Shown one piece after another: positions 26,362 through 35,346 of a DNA stretch of 64,000 nt. Source of the stretch: Alkalicoccus urumqiensis (lineage in GTDB: Bacteria; Bacillota; Bacilli; Bacillales; Salisediminibacteriaceae); NCBI RefSeq assembly GCF_002993335.1, contig NZ_PVNS01000005.1:177019-241018 (forward strand). The letters run 5' to 3'. Below the pieces are notes generated by a model that was given only the letters and a program-made list of their open reading frames with translations, did not search any database and had not been told where the DNA came from. The position numbers and the translations under genes are program-made. Every line of letters begins with the position of its first letter. Position 1 is the stretch's first letter.

Positions 26362-27441
26362 ATGAAAAAGATGATGATGCTTGCCGGCACAGCGGCACTG
26401 GTAACACTTGCCGCATGCGGCGCGGAGGAAAACACCGACAGCTCCAACGCTGCGGAAAATAACAGCCAGAACGAAACGGAAGAAACAAATACATCCAATA
26501 ACGAGCCTGCAGAGGATAACGATGCGGAAGAACCGGCAGAAGAAAACAATGCCGCGGATAATGAGGAAACCGGCGAAGAAACGGAAGAAAATAATGAGTC
26601 AGACGAAAGCGGCGCCGATGCTTCCGGCGATACGATTACGTACGAATCGGAAAACGGTCCGGTCGAAGTACCTGCGGATCCGCAGCGCGTCGTCGTTCTC
26701 TCTTCTTACGTAGGTGACATGCTGGCACTCGACGTACCGGTCGTCGGCGCGGATACATGGTCGATGGACAACCCGGTATTTGAAGAAGAGCTTGCAGATA
26801 CAGAAGCCGTCACAGACGAAGATCTCGAAAAGATCATCGAGCTCGATCCGGATCTGATCGTCGGTCTTTCCAACATCCAGAACGTCGATCAGCTTCAGGA
26901 AATCGCTCCGACCGTTACGTTTACGTACGGTGCGGTCGACTACCTCGATCAGCACATTGAAATCGGCAAACTCGTAAACAAGGAAGACGAAGCACGCGAC
27001 TGGGTGGAGGACTTCCAGCAGCGCGCCTCTGAAACCGGCGAGGAGATCAAAGCAGAGATCGGTGAAGATGCCACGGTCACCGTCTTCGAAAACTTTGACA
27101 AACAGCTTTATGTCTTCGGCGATAACTGGGCACGCGGTACAGAAATTCTGTATCAGGAAATGGAACTCGGCATGCCGGAATCGGTGCAGGAAGTCTCTGA
27201 GAGCGACGGATTCTTTGCCCTCTCTACGGAAGTCATGTCGGAATACGCCGGTGATTACATCGTCGTCAGTAAAGTAGCCGACCAGGACAACTCCTTCCAG
27301 GAAACCGAAACGTACCAGAACATTCCTGCGGTCCAGGATGGCAACGTCATTGAAGTCGACGCACAGTCGTTCTACTTTAACGACGCCACCTCCCTCGATC
27401 ACCAGCTGAGCGTGTTTGAAGAAGAATTCCTGAGCGAGTAA
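26362..27441 (+). CDS. Ferric-siderophore-binding lipoprotein
   Basis: The 359-residue lipoprotein has a signal with LAAC, a very acidic Glu/Asn linker (about 22-95) and a class III binding-protein fold with PQRVVVLSSYVGDMLALDV, ELDPDLIVGLSNI and a C-terminal LDHQLSVFEEE. It delivers ferric siderophore to the FecCD permeases. The long acidic linker fits a halophile surface protein. The ATG at 26362 gives a proper signal peptide. Confidence 0.9.
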   Translation: MKKMMMLAGTAALVTLAACGAEENTDSSNAAENNSQNETEETNTSNNEPAEDNDAEEPAEENNAADNEETGEETEENNESDESGADASGDTITYESENGPVEVPADPQRVVVLSSYVGDMLALDVPVVGADTWSMDNPVFEEELADTEAVTDEDLEKIIELDPDLIVGLSNIQNVDQLQEIAPTVTFTYGAVDYLDQHIEIGKLVNKEDEARDWVEDFQQRASETGEEIKAEIGEDATVTVFENFDKQLYVFGDNWARGTEILYQEMELGMPESVQEVSESDGFFALSTEVMSEYAGDYIVVSKVADQDNSFQETETYQNIPAVQDGNVIEVDAQSFYFNDATSLDHQLSVFEEEFLSE

Positions 27442-27453
27442 GGCCTCTCCCAT

Positions 27454-27485
27454 CCCACGGCAGCACAAGCGCCGTGGGATTTTGG
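27454..27485 (+). terminator. Terminator-like hairpin inside the iron operon
   Basis: CCCACGGC / GCCGTGGG stem followed by ATTTT. It may lower expression of the permeases relative to the binding protein. Confidence 0.65.
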
Positions 27486-27565
27486 CGTGGAGCCGGCGGC
27501 TTTTCTGCTGGATGATGCTTCCCTGAAAACACCGCTGCGAAAACCGCGAACCAAGATTTAACCCG

Positions 27566-27845
27566 ATCGGACCACCGCCCGCCGACACACGGCGGCCCCT
27601 CTGCTTCAACCGTTCCCCGCTCCGGCAGATGGCGGGCCGGGCAGTTCGGCCTGCGGTGATTGATGGGTTTCGTTGCGGTCTCTGCGCTTCGTGTGGCGGA
27701 GTTTCCGCTTCCTGTTGCGATGTCCGCCTCTGGTGTGGCGATATTCGGCACCGGCGTGGCGGTCTGCCCCTATTGTGGCGGTCTTCGGCGTCCGTATGGC
27801 GATTTTTTCTGCCGGCGTTGCGATCTTCACAGATGTGCTTCCTCC
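27566..27845 (+). repeat. Phased element, GTGGCGA array, within the iron operon
   Basis: A CGGACCA word remnant (27566), hpA (about 27573-27596), CCTCTGC, hpB (27624-27657), then nine GTGGCGA/GTTGCGA words from 27672 at steps 21,21,21,21,19,21,21 and a decayed ninth word near 27838. It separates the binding-protein gene from the permease genes in one operon. Confidence 0.88.
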
Positions 27846-27942
27846 ACAGCGGAAATCCTGAGCCACCGGCTGCCGAAAACCCGTGGACATATGCTTCCAC
27901 GCCGTTCCGCGGCTTTTAACTTTTGTTTCTGGAGGTGACTGT

Positions 27943-28959
27943 ATGCCGAAATTATCCATTGAGAAGCCGGTGCTCCGGCTGCTGCTTCCCTTTGCCGGCG
28001 CAGCCGTCATCCTTCTCGTATCCTTTTACATATCGCTCCGCTTCGGAGCCGCAGCGACAACGAGCACCGATATTTTCCGGGCCATTTTCGCAGAGGAGCA
28101 GACGGAAGCCTCTCTCATCATTCAGGAGATCCGACTTCCCCGTGAAATCGGCGCCGCGGTCACCGGGGCCGCACTCGCCTGCGCCGGCGCCATCATGCAG
28201 GGAATGACGCGCAATCCGCTTGCCGAACCGGGGCTGCTCGGTCTCACCTCCGGCGCCACGTTTGCGCTTGCGGTCTCGCTTGCCTTCTTTCCGGAGCTCA
28301 ATTATATCGGCATCATGTTCGTCTGCATGATCGGTGCAGCCGTCGCCGCCGGCATCGTCTTCGGCATCAACTATACGTCCCGCGGGCCGGTCTCCCCGTT
28401 CCGCATCGTCCTCGCCGGTGCAGCCGTGTCTGCTTTTTTTGCCGCGGCTGCAGAGGGCCTCGGCCTGCTTGTCCGCATTTCACAGGACATTTCCATGTGG
28501 ACCGCCGGCGGCCTGATCGGCACGAACTGGACACAGCTGCAGATTATCGTGCCTGTCATTGCCGCAGCGCTCGTACTAGCTCTCTTCCTTGCCCGCCAGC
28601 TCACCCTGCTGAGCGTCAACGAAGACGTCGCGGTCGGCCTCGGCCAGCGCACCGAAGTTGTCAAAGCCATGCTGTTTCTCATCGTCGTACTTCTCGCCGG
28701 CACCGCCGTCGCCATTGCAGGAAACCTCGCCTTCGTCGGTCTCATGATCCCGCACCTCGTGCGTCCATTCACCGGCCGCGACTACCGGACCGTGCTGCCC
28801 GTTTCCGCCGTTACCGGAGCGGCCTTCCTGCTGTTGACCGACACCGCCGGCCGCACCATCAACGCACCCTATGAAACCCCCGTGGCGGCGCTCGTCGCCG
28901 TCCTCGGACTGCCCTTTTTCCTCTGGGTCGTCCGCAGGAAAGGAGGCACACCCGCATGA
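27943..28959 (+). CDS. Ferric-siderophore ABC permease, FecCD family (first subunit)
   Basis: The 338-residue protein has about nine to ten membrane helices and family blocks RLPREIGAAVTGAALACAGA, MQGMTRNPLAEPGLLG and GNLAFVGLMIPHLVRPFTG (the ATPase coupling loop). The ATG at 27943 follows GGAGGTGA. Its stop overlaps the next permease start (ATGA). Confidence 0.93.
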   Translation: MPKLSIEKPVLRLLLPFAGAAVILLVSFYISLRFGAAATTSTDIFRAIFAEEQTEASLIIQEIRLPREIGAAVTGAALACAGAIMQGMTRNPLAEPGLLGLTSGATFALAVSLAFFPELNYIGIMFVCMIGAAVAAGIVFGINYTSRGPVSPFRIVLAGAAVSAFFAAAAEGLGLLVRISQDISMWTAGGLIGTNWTQLQIIVPVIAAALVLALFLARQLTLLSVNEDVAVGLGQRTEVVKAMLFLIVVLLAGTAVAIAGNLAFVGLMIPHLVRPFTGRDYRTVLPVSAVTGAAFLLLTDTAGRTINAPYETPVAALVAVLGLPFFLWVVRRKGGTPA

Positions 28960-29951
28960 AACGTCGTTTTCTTCCGCTCATGCTCGTCCTTACTGCCCTC
29001 CTCCTCGGTATGACGCTCGCCGGCATGGGGCTCGGCACGTCGAGCTTCAGCTTCGACCGCATGGTGCCGGTGCTGCTCGGCCAGGGAACGTTTGAGGAAA
29101 ACTTTATTCTCTTCAACCTGCGGCTGCCCCGCATCGTCGTCACCATCCTCGCCGGTGCCGCGCTCGCCGTCGCGGGTGCCGTGCTGCAGGGCCTGACGAA
29201 AAACGACCTTGCCGACCCGGGCATAATCGGTATCAATGCCGGAGCCGGCGCTGCCGTCGCGGTCTACTTTCTCTTTATGCCGCTCGATCCCGGGAATTTT
29301 GTGTATGTGCTACCGGTCATCGCTTTTTCCGGGGCGCTGCTCACGGCGGTTCTGATCTATGCGGCGTCGTGGGACCGCCGCACCGGACTCGAGCCGGTAC
29401 GGTTCATTTTAACGGGCGTCGGTTTCTCGCTTGCGCTGTCGGGGCTGATGATCGTTCTGATTTCCGGCGGAGACCGGATGAAGGTGGACTTTATCGCCCA
29501 GTGGCTCGCCGGGAGCATCTGGGGCACGGACTGGCCGTTCGTTCTGGCGCTCGCTCCGTGGCTTCTGCTGCTCGTGCCGTTTACACTGTACGCGGCGCGG
29601 CAGCTGAACCTGCTTTACCTGGATACAGGTGTCGCTGTCGGAACCGGCGTCGCCGTCGGCCGCACGCAGGTGACCCTGCTTGTAACTGCGGTTGCGCTCG
29701 CCGCTGCCGCCGTATCGGTTACCGGCGGCATCGCGTTCGTCGGTCTCATGGCACCGCATATCGCGCGCTCGCTCACCGGCGTCGACCACCGCCGGATGAT
29801 TCCGGCGGCCATGCTCATCGGCGCGCTGCTTCTCGTCACCGCGGACACCATCGGCCGCAATACCCCCGCGCCAGAAGGCGTCCCCGCAGGCGTCGTCGTC
29901 TCCCTCATCGGCGCCCCGTACTTCGTCTACCTGCTGTTAAAACGCACGTAA
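28956..29951 (+). CDS. Ferric-siderophore ABC permease, FecCD family (second subunit)
   Basis: The 331-residue partner permease has NLRLPRIVVTILAGAALAVA, LQGLTKNDLADPGIIG and GGIAFVGLMAPHIARSLTG. It forms the heterodimeric channel with the previous protein. A four-base overlap shows translational coupling, and a terminator follows. Confidence 0.93.
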   Translation: MKRRFLPLMLVLTALLLGMTLAGMGLGTSSFSFDRMVPVLLGQGTFEENFILFNLRLPRIVVTILAGAALAVAGAVLQGLTKNDLADPGIIGINAGAGAAVAVYFLFMPLDPGNFVYVLPVIAFSGALLTAVLIYAASWDRRTGLEPVRFILTGVGFSLALSGLMIVLISGGDRMKVDFIAQWLAGSIWGTDWPFVLALAPWLLLLVPFTLYAARQLNLLYLDTGVAVGTGVAVGRTQVTLLVTAVALAAAAVSVTGGIAFVGLMAPHIARSLTGVDHRRMIPAAMLIGALLLVTADTIGRNTPAPEGVPAGVVVSLIGAPYFVYLLLKRT

Positions 29952-29976
29952 AGCCGCCTCCCCGGGCGGCTTTTTT
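29951..29976 (+). terminator. Rho-independent terminator
   Basis: GCCGCC-tcccc-GGGCGGC followed by TTTTTT; ends the iron operon. Confidence 0.9.
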
Positions 29977-29982
29977 CGTTTC

Positions 29983-30268
29983 GCAGATGGCGGGCCGGGC
30001 AGTTCGGCCCGCGGTAGTTAAGGTGTTGGGGGTATGGGAGCAGCAGTTTCATGTCGTTCGCAAAACGCCGGACCAAAAACTGCCGCCCGCGGACCAGCAT
30101 GGCTCACTATCGGACCACGGCAGCCCTGCAGCGGAACAGGATCAGCCTTTATCGGACCAAGCACCTCGTAACGGACCATCTCCAGCCAATATCGGAACAC
30201 CTTCCGCACCAAACCGGACCAACTTTCCAGCCCCTCGGACCACCGGCCGCCGAAAACCACACGGCGGC
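29983..30268 (+). repeat. Phased element, CGGACCA array (left of the NERD gene)
   Basis: hpB at 29983-30014, nine words from 30069 to 30242 at steps 21,21,21,21,19,21,22,21, then hpA (30243-30268). The expected CCTCTGC linker and following hpB are missing; AT-rich sequence begins about 30275 instead. Confidence 0.9.
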
Positions 30269-30301
30269 CCATCCGCTTTAATTCAACTTTTTTACATCAC
30301 G

Positions 30302-31276
30302 CTAGACTTTAGTATTGCCTGCCGAAGCAGGAAATTTTTCTGGTGAAAGCACATACCCTTTACCATCATAAACGGCATATTGACGCAGCAATCGTAAAAT
30401 AGACTGTTTTGACAGATGTTCAAGAAGGTGGTTGAAGGCTTTACGCTTTAGAGGTTCATTTATTAATAAACTAATATCATATAGACATGAGACATGAGCA
30501 TTTCTAGTGGTTATTCGGCAATCTTGACAGGACCATGTCTGGTAACCAGGAATAAATCGGCTGCTTCTGCATGAGGAGCAGCGCGGCGGTCCTAAAATAT
30601 CATTTACGTGAAGATCAAATCGTTGCAGTAGATTTGTTCCGGTATCAACATGACTTAATTGAATCTGCTTGTCCAGCCTCGCTAGCTGATTTTTTGATAG
30701 TACTCGCTTAGGGTACGTCTGAATTAATCTATCGAACTGCTTTAGCAGTCCATCACTATGATAAATGCCGGGATGATGAGGGGGAGCAGCAATCTGTGCT
30801 CGTCTATTTGAAACAATGACATGGGGAATGATCGGTAGAGAAGGAATTTTGTGCTGTTGCAGCCAAAGCTTTATAAGTCTTGCATGGCGATCTACCTGCG
30901 CCACCGGACATGCGAAAACTTCAGACCGATTTTCTATTGTTCGAATGAGTTGACTACGCTCCAAATCAAACTGCAATGCTCCAGAATAATTTTTTACCTC
31001 ACCTATATACAGAAAATAGGGGGTGACCAGGATAAGATCGACTTGAAACTTTATGTTCTTCTCTTTTAGTTCCAGAGAAAGTCCTTGATAAATAAAAGCC
31101 TGATCCCGCAAGAAATTCAAGTGATACCCGATAGACTGTTCACCTGCAAAACCTGCATCAAATCTTTTGTAGAATTGGAGCACTTCCTCATACTTTGGAT
31201 GATGTACAGGAAGTCGCCGGAGCAAAGCTCTCAATTGATCAAGAATAAAGGGACGGTGCTGAATTGTATGCTGCAT
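30302..31276 (-). CDS. NERD-domain protein with C-terminal zinc-ribbon-like motif
   Basis: The 324-residue protein has the nuclease-related domain: GFAGEQSIGYHLNFL (about 38-52), DLILVTPYFLYIGEVKNYSG (about 80-99) with the Asp and Glu-x-Lys of restriction-like nucleases, then CSSC...CQDC (about 232-260) as a probable zinc ribbon. Its role is unknown; such proteins occur widely in Bacillaceae. The DNA is visibly richer in A+T than its surroundings and the gene sits between two CGGACCA elements, so it was probably acquired. Confidence 0.85.
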   Translation of the reverse strand: MQHTIQHRPFILDQLRALLRRLPVHHPKYEEVLQFYKRFDAGFAGEQSIGYHLNFLRDQAFIYQGLSLELKEKNIKFQVDLILVTPYFLYIGEVKNYSGALQFDLERSQLIRTIENRSEVFACPVAQVDRHARLIKLWLQQHKIPSLPIIPHVIVSNRRAQIAAPPHHPGIYHSDGLLKQFDRLIQTYPKRVLSKNQLARLDKQIQLSHVDTGTNLLQRFDLHVNDILGPPRCSSCRSSRFIPGYQTWSCQDCRITTRNAHVSCLYDISLLINEPLKRKAFNHLLEHLSKQSILRLLRQYAVYDGKGYVLSPEKFPASAGNTKV

Positions 31277-31410
31277 AGTAATCCCCTTTCTAAAGTAGAT
31301 ATATTCATTTTACAGAAATTACCTCAAAAAGCAAACGTTCATTCGCCTTTTGCTTGTTTTCCTCACCTCTTTTTTCAGTGACTTTTAATTAAATTTCTTT
31401 GCGCCTGCAG

Positions 31411-32640
31411 TCATTCGGAAAACGCCGGACCAAAAACTGCCGCCCGCGGACCAGCATGGCTCACTATCGAACCACAGCAGCCCTGCAGCGGAACAGGATC
31501 AGCCTTTATCGGACCAAGCACTTCGTAACGGACCATCCCCAGCCAAAATCGGAACACCTTCCGCACCAAACCGGACCAACTTTCCAGTCCCCCGGACCAC
31601 CGGCCGCCGAAAACCACACGGCGGCCCCTCTGCTCCAAACCGTTCTCCGCTCCGGCAGATGGCGGGCCGGGCAGTTCGGCCCGTGGTTATTAAGCAGTTG
31701 GGTTTACGGAAGCAGCAGTTTCATGTCATTCGGAAAACACCGGACCAAAAACTGCCGCCCGCGGACCAGCATGGCTCACTATCGGACCACAGCAGCCCTG
31801 CAGCGGAACAGGATCAGCCTTTATCGGACCAAGCACTTCGTAACGGACCACCTCCAACCAAAATCGGAACACCTTCCGCACCAAATCGGACCAACTTTCC
31901 AGCCCTTCGGACCACCGGCCGCCGAAAACCACACGGCGGCCCCTCTGCTCCAAACCGTTCTCCGCTCCGGCAGATGGCGGGCCGGGCAGTTCGGCCCGTG
32001 GTTATTAAGCAGTTGGGTTTACGGAAGCAGCAGTTTCATGTCATTCGGAAAACACCGGACCAAAAACTGCCGCCCGCGGACCAGCATGGCTCACTATCGG
32101 ACCACAGCAGCCCTGCAGCGGAACAGGATCAGCCTTTATCGGACCAAGCACTTCGTAACGGACCACCTCCAACCAAAATCGGAACACCTTCCGCACCAAA
32201 CCGGACCAACTTTCCAGTCCCTCGGACCACCGGCCGCCGATAACCCACGGCGGCCCCTCTGCTCCAACCCGTTCCCCGTTCAAGCAGATGGCGGGCCGGG
32301 CAGTTCGGCCCGTGGTTATTAAGCAGTTGGGTTTATAGAAGCAGCAGTTTCATGTCATTTGGAAAACGCCGGACCAAAAACTGCCGCCCGCGGACCAGCA
32401 CGGCTCGCTATCGGACCACGGCGGCCCTGCAGCGGAACAGGATCGACCTTTATCGGACCAAGCACTTTGTAACGGACCATCTCCAGCCAAAATCGGAACA
32501 CCTTCCGCACCAAACCGGACCAACTTTCCAGCCCTTCGGACCACCGGCCGCCGAAAACCCGCGGCGGCCCCTCTGCTCCAACCCGTTCCCCGTTCCGGCA
32601 GATGGCGGGCCGGGCAGTTCGGCCCGCGGTCCTTAAGGGG
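31411..32640 (+). repeat. Four tandem 315-bp phased elements, CGGACCA family
   Basis: Units begin at 31411, 31726, 32041 and 32355 (steps 315, 315, 314). Each has a nine-word array (first words 31426, 31741, 32056, 32370; last words 167 nt later), hpA, CCTCTGC, and hpB (31656, 31971, 32284, 32597). Units 2 and 3 are almost identical, so amplification is recent. Long open frames across this block are by-products of the 315-bp repeat, which is a multiple of three. Confidence 0.93.
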
Positions 32641-32643
32641 TTG

Positions 32644-32672
32644 GCAGATGGCGGGCGCTCCTCAGCCCGCAG
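32644..32672 (+). repeat. Solo hpB hairpin
   Basis: CAGATGG, GCGGGC-loop-GCCCGC, next to the last hpB of the tandem block, with a shorter stem. Confidence 0.7.
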
Positions 32673-32683
32673 TCTCTCCTCAT

Positions 32684-32727
32684 CCAAAAAAGAAGCCTTC
32701 CACCCGTCAGGATGGAAGGTCTTCTTT
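32684..32727 (-). terminator. Terminator overlapping the sortase stop codon
   Basis: AAAGAAGaCCTTCCA / TGGAAGGcTTCTTTTTT on the minus strand. The left arm uses the last codons of the sortase gene. Confidence 0.8.
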
Positions 32728-33396
32728 GAGAACGGTATATACGACGAGCCGCTGATCATGGGTGCCCGCTTCGGAGTTGAATTCTCCGGTGCAGGTAATG
32801 AGATTGAGCTGGCTGCGGTACGAATAACCGAAGATTTTCTGAAGGGGAGCGTCTTCACGGTCGTATGCTTCACTCGTCTGAACGACGAACACACGGGCTT
32901 CCCCAGACTCATCCGTGACGATAATCTCATCGCCCTCCTCCAGATCCTCCAAGTCGAAAAACACCGCAGGGCCGGTTCTGCTGTCGATATGACCTGCCAT
33001 CACCGAGCTGCCCTGTTCGCCCGGCTGATAGCCGCCTTCATACCAGGCAACGCCGTCCATCGTCGACGGCTCATCCATCTGCCCGCCCGGCAGCAGACCA
33101 ACATCCTCAATCTCCGCGTCCACCCCGATCGCCGGTATCTCGATACGGTGCGGCTCGATGCCGGTACGCTCGTAACTCATGATGTCACTCTCTGATGATG
33201 CGCCCGCGAGCTCACTGGGACGCGGGAGCGAAAACGACGTTTCAGCTGACTGGTCCTCCGATCCAGTTGAAAGAGTCTCCTCCTCCGGCGCTGATTCGTC
33301 TACTTCTGCTGTATTCTCCACTTGTGTTTCGTTATTCGTTTCTGCTGCACATGCTCCAAGAAAAAGGATCATCACAGCCCACAGCCAGCGTTTCAT
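32707..33396 (-). CDS. Sortase (class D/F-like), lipoprotein-type N-terminus
   Basis: The 229-residue protein has a hydrophobic N-terminus with a lipobox-like LGAC (Cys16), an acidic linker to about residue 75 and a sortase domain with catalytic H136 (MAGHID), C202 (ITCTGEF) and R216 (HDQRLVVY). It would cut a sorting motif and attach a protein to the wall. The neighbouring gene encodes a protein with a fitting MPRTG signal. The ATG at 33396 follows AGGTGA. Confidence 0.88.
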   Translation of the reverse strand: MKRWLWAVMILFLGACAAETNNETQVENTAEVDESAPEEETLSTGSEDQSAETSFSLPRPSELAGASSESDIMSYERTGIEPHRIEIPAIGVDAEIEDVGLLPGGQMDEPSTMDGVAWYEGGYQPGEQGSSVMAGHIDSRTGPAVFFDLEDLEEGDEIIVTDESGEARVFVVQTSEAYDREDAPLQKIFGYSYRSQLNLITCTGEFNSEAGTHDQRLVVYTVLKEDLPS

Positions 33397-33415
33397 CGTT
33401 ATCACCTGCCATTTT

Positions 33416-33449
33416 TTAAAAAGACAGAGAGGGAACGCCCCCTCTGTCG
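33416..33449 (-). terminator. Attenuator-like hairpin between substrate and sortase genes
   Basis: GACAGAG..AGGG / CCCC..CTCTGTC, then TTTTT on the minus strand. It would let the abundant substrate be made in excess over the enzyme. Confidence 0.7.
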
Positions 33450-33460
33450 TTATTGGAAAA

Positions 33461-34840
33461 TTACTGCTGTACTTTTGGACGGCGTGTCATGAAGACTACC
33501 GCAGATGCGAGAAGGATCACAGCGATGCTGTACAGGTACCAAGGTGTCTGGCCTGCTGCTTCACTCGTTCCGCCGAGACCGGTACGCGGCATTTCAGAAG
33601 GCATCCCGGACTCAAAGTTTTCCGGGAACTGATCCACGATTGCGCCGGACATCATTTCGCCGACACCGAACATGTGGCCGTAAGCTTCACGGACGTTCTC
33701 ATACGTTGTTTCATAGTCGCCTGCTTCGTAGCTGTCAAACGCTGCTACGAGCTGGTCCACGTGCATCTGCAGACCGTCGGCCAGTGCGCCTGCTTCCAGA
33801 CGGTTCTCTGTTGCATCAGACAGGAACTGGGAGAACGTGTCACGGTAACCGGCGAGGTTATCGAGCGCTTCCTGCTGTCCCGCTTCGTCTTCTTCAGCGG
33901 TTGCTGTTACATAGTCAACGAAGAAGTCGATATGTTCACTCCACTGTTCATTGAAGGCATCGCCTGCTTCTTCCCCGTAAACGCCGCTGATCGCTTCCGT
34001 CAGTCCTTCGGTGTTGTCATTCAGCGCGCCGGCAGCTGCTTCGAAATCCTCCGCGCCGTCAATGCCTTTTTGCATCGTGGTTACGGCAAGGCCTGCGTGC
34101 TCGGAGAACAGGTAGTTCAGGTCGGAGCGCAGGTCGGCGGCTGGTGTGTCTGCCATGGAGCCTTCGAAGTCTTCGTCAAACTGGTCGACGATGGCGGTCG
34201 AGAGGCCTTTGCTGACGCCGTACATGTGGTGGATGGACTCGCGGATGTTGTCATAGGCGGAGTCGAAGTCCCCTTCATTGTACTGGTCGAATGCCCAGAC
34301 GAGCTGGTCGACGTGCATCTGCAGTCCTTCGGCGAGGGCGCCTGCTTCAAGCCGCTCATCGGTAGCGCCTTCAAGAAACTCGGAGAAATCGGCGCGGTAG
34401 CCGTCAAGCTGTGTCAGTGCTTCTTCGCGTCCGGCTTCATCGCCTTCGGCTGTTGCAGTCACGTAGTCAACGAAGAAGCCGATATGGTTTTCCCACATTT
34501 CCTGGAACATGCTGCCGGCTTCTTCACCGTAGACGCTCTCAATCGCTGCGGTTAAGTCTTCTGTGTTCTGCTGCAGGGCGCCGGCAATCTGATCAAAATC
34601 TTCAGAGCCGTCGATGCCTTTCTGCATTGTAAATACGGCCAGGTAGGCGTGTTCGGAAAGATACTGATCAAGCGTGGCGCGGAGGTCCGCAGCCGGTGAC
34701 GATACCGTCGGTGCGTTTTCCATGCTGTTTCCGTCTCCGCCGTGATCGCCGTGATCATCAGCAAATGCTGTCGCTGTCGGCAAAAGCAGTGCCGCACTCA
34801 GTGGTACTACTGTCAGGGTACGCTTCCAATTCATTTTCAT
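33461..34840 (-). CDS. Sortase-anchored surface protein with two helical repeats
   Basis: The 459-residue protein has a signal peptide (about 1-27, TATAFA), a short His/Asp tract (DDHGDHGGDG), two similar domains of about 160 residues (about 48-225 and 232-405; each begins AADLR and holds HAxLAVxTMQKGIDGxEDF and LxMHVDQLVxAF), sorting motif MPRTG at 417-421, a membrane segment and RRPK. The repeated His in helices could bind metal. It is almost certainly the substrate of the sortase gene downstream. Confidence 0.85.
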   Translation of the reverse strand: MKMNWKRTLTVVPLSAALLLPTATAFADDHGDHGGDGNSMENAPTVSSPAADLRATLDQYLSEHAYLAVFTMQKGIDGSEDFDQIAGALQQNTEDLTAAIESVYGEEAGSMFQEMWENHIGFFVDYVTATAEGDEAGREEALTQLDGYRADFSEFLEGATDERLEAGALAEGLQMHVDQLVWAFDQYNEGDFDSAYDNIRESIHHMYGVSKGLSTAIVDQFDEDFEGSMADTPAADLRSDLNYLFSEHAGLAVTTMQKGIDGAEDFEAAAGALNDNTEGLTEAISGVYGEEAGDAFNEQWSEHIDFFVDYVTATAEEDEAGQQEALDNLAGYRDTFSQFLSDATENRLEAGALADGLQMHVDQLVAAFDSYEAGDYETTYENVREAYGHMFGVGEMMSGAIVDQFPENFESGMPSEMPRTGLGGTSEAAGQTPWYLYSIAVILLASAVVFMTRRPKVQQ

Positions 34841-35002
34841 GTTCGAACACCATCCTCATTTAATTTGTTTTCACCCAAGCTAACGAGACGGATGTCCGAA
34901 TGGATCACTTTTTTCGAAAAAACTTTTTTCTCTTTTTTATTAATAGTGGTCTAAACGCCGGTGTAGAGCGGTTTTTCCACTATGAAAAATTTATCATAAT
35001 AA

Positions 35003-35262
35003 TACCGCGGGCTGGGAAGCGCCCGCCCTCTGATTGAAAACCGGCAGAGGGGCAGCGCCGGGTGCGGGCGCTGCCGGTGGACGGGGAAGTGGGAATGGGC
35101 CGGTGCGTAGTGGGAATACCCGCTGGGGAAACGGGACTATTCCCTGCCGAAGCGGGAATTCTCAGACCTTGTGGGAACGCACCCCCTGCTTATGGGAATG
35201 CACCGCCGGCTTATGGGACTCGGCGCTGCCGTTATGAGACTCCGCGCTTCCGTTGTGAGACT
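35003..35262 (-). repeat. Phased element, A(G/T)TCCCA array
   Basis: Minus orientation. Words lie at 35090-35262 on the plus strand as TGGGAAT/CGGGACT/TGAGACT, steps from the left 21,21,21,19,21,21,21,21, that is 5-19-4 in forward reading. hpA (GGCAGCGCC / GGCGCTGCC, 35053-35077) and hpB (35003-35032) follow. The rest of the 34841-35300 gap is unremarkable AT-rich promoter-side sequence. Confidence 0.9.
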
Positions 35263-35300
35263 CCCCTCCACACGCCGGTGACCGCCGACATCTGCCCCAA

Positions 35301-35342
35301 CAAAAAAATCCCGGCTCTTCTTTTTATAGAAGAAACCGGGAT
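35301..35342 (-). terminator. Rho-independent terminator
   Basis: ATCCCGG..TCTTCT / AGAAGA..CCGGGAT with TTTTTTT on the minus strand; ends the second iron operon. Confidence 0.9.
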
Positions 35343-35346
35343 ACAG

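Noticed and set aside
26599..27900. Minus-strand open frame (433 residues) across the binding-protein gene and the GTGGCGA array
   Set aside because: It spans a real gene and a repeat array, has no ribosome site and no domain.
31399..32322. Long open frames across the CGGACCA tandem block (about 300 and 194 residues)
   Set aside because: The 315-bp unit is a multiple of three, so stops are absent by repetition. There is no ribosome site, composition is odd and the same array at other loci is not open.
33179..34555. Long plus-strand open frame (458 residues) opposite the sortase substrate
   Set aside because: It runs antisense to a protein with signal peptide, internal repeat and sorting signal; the frame is a product of its codon use.
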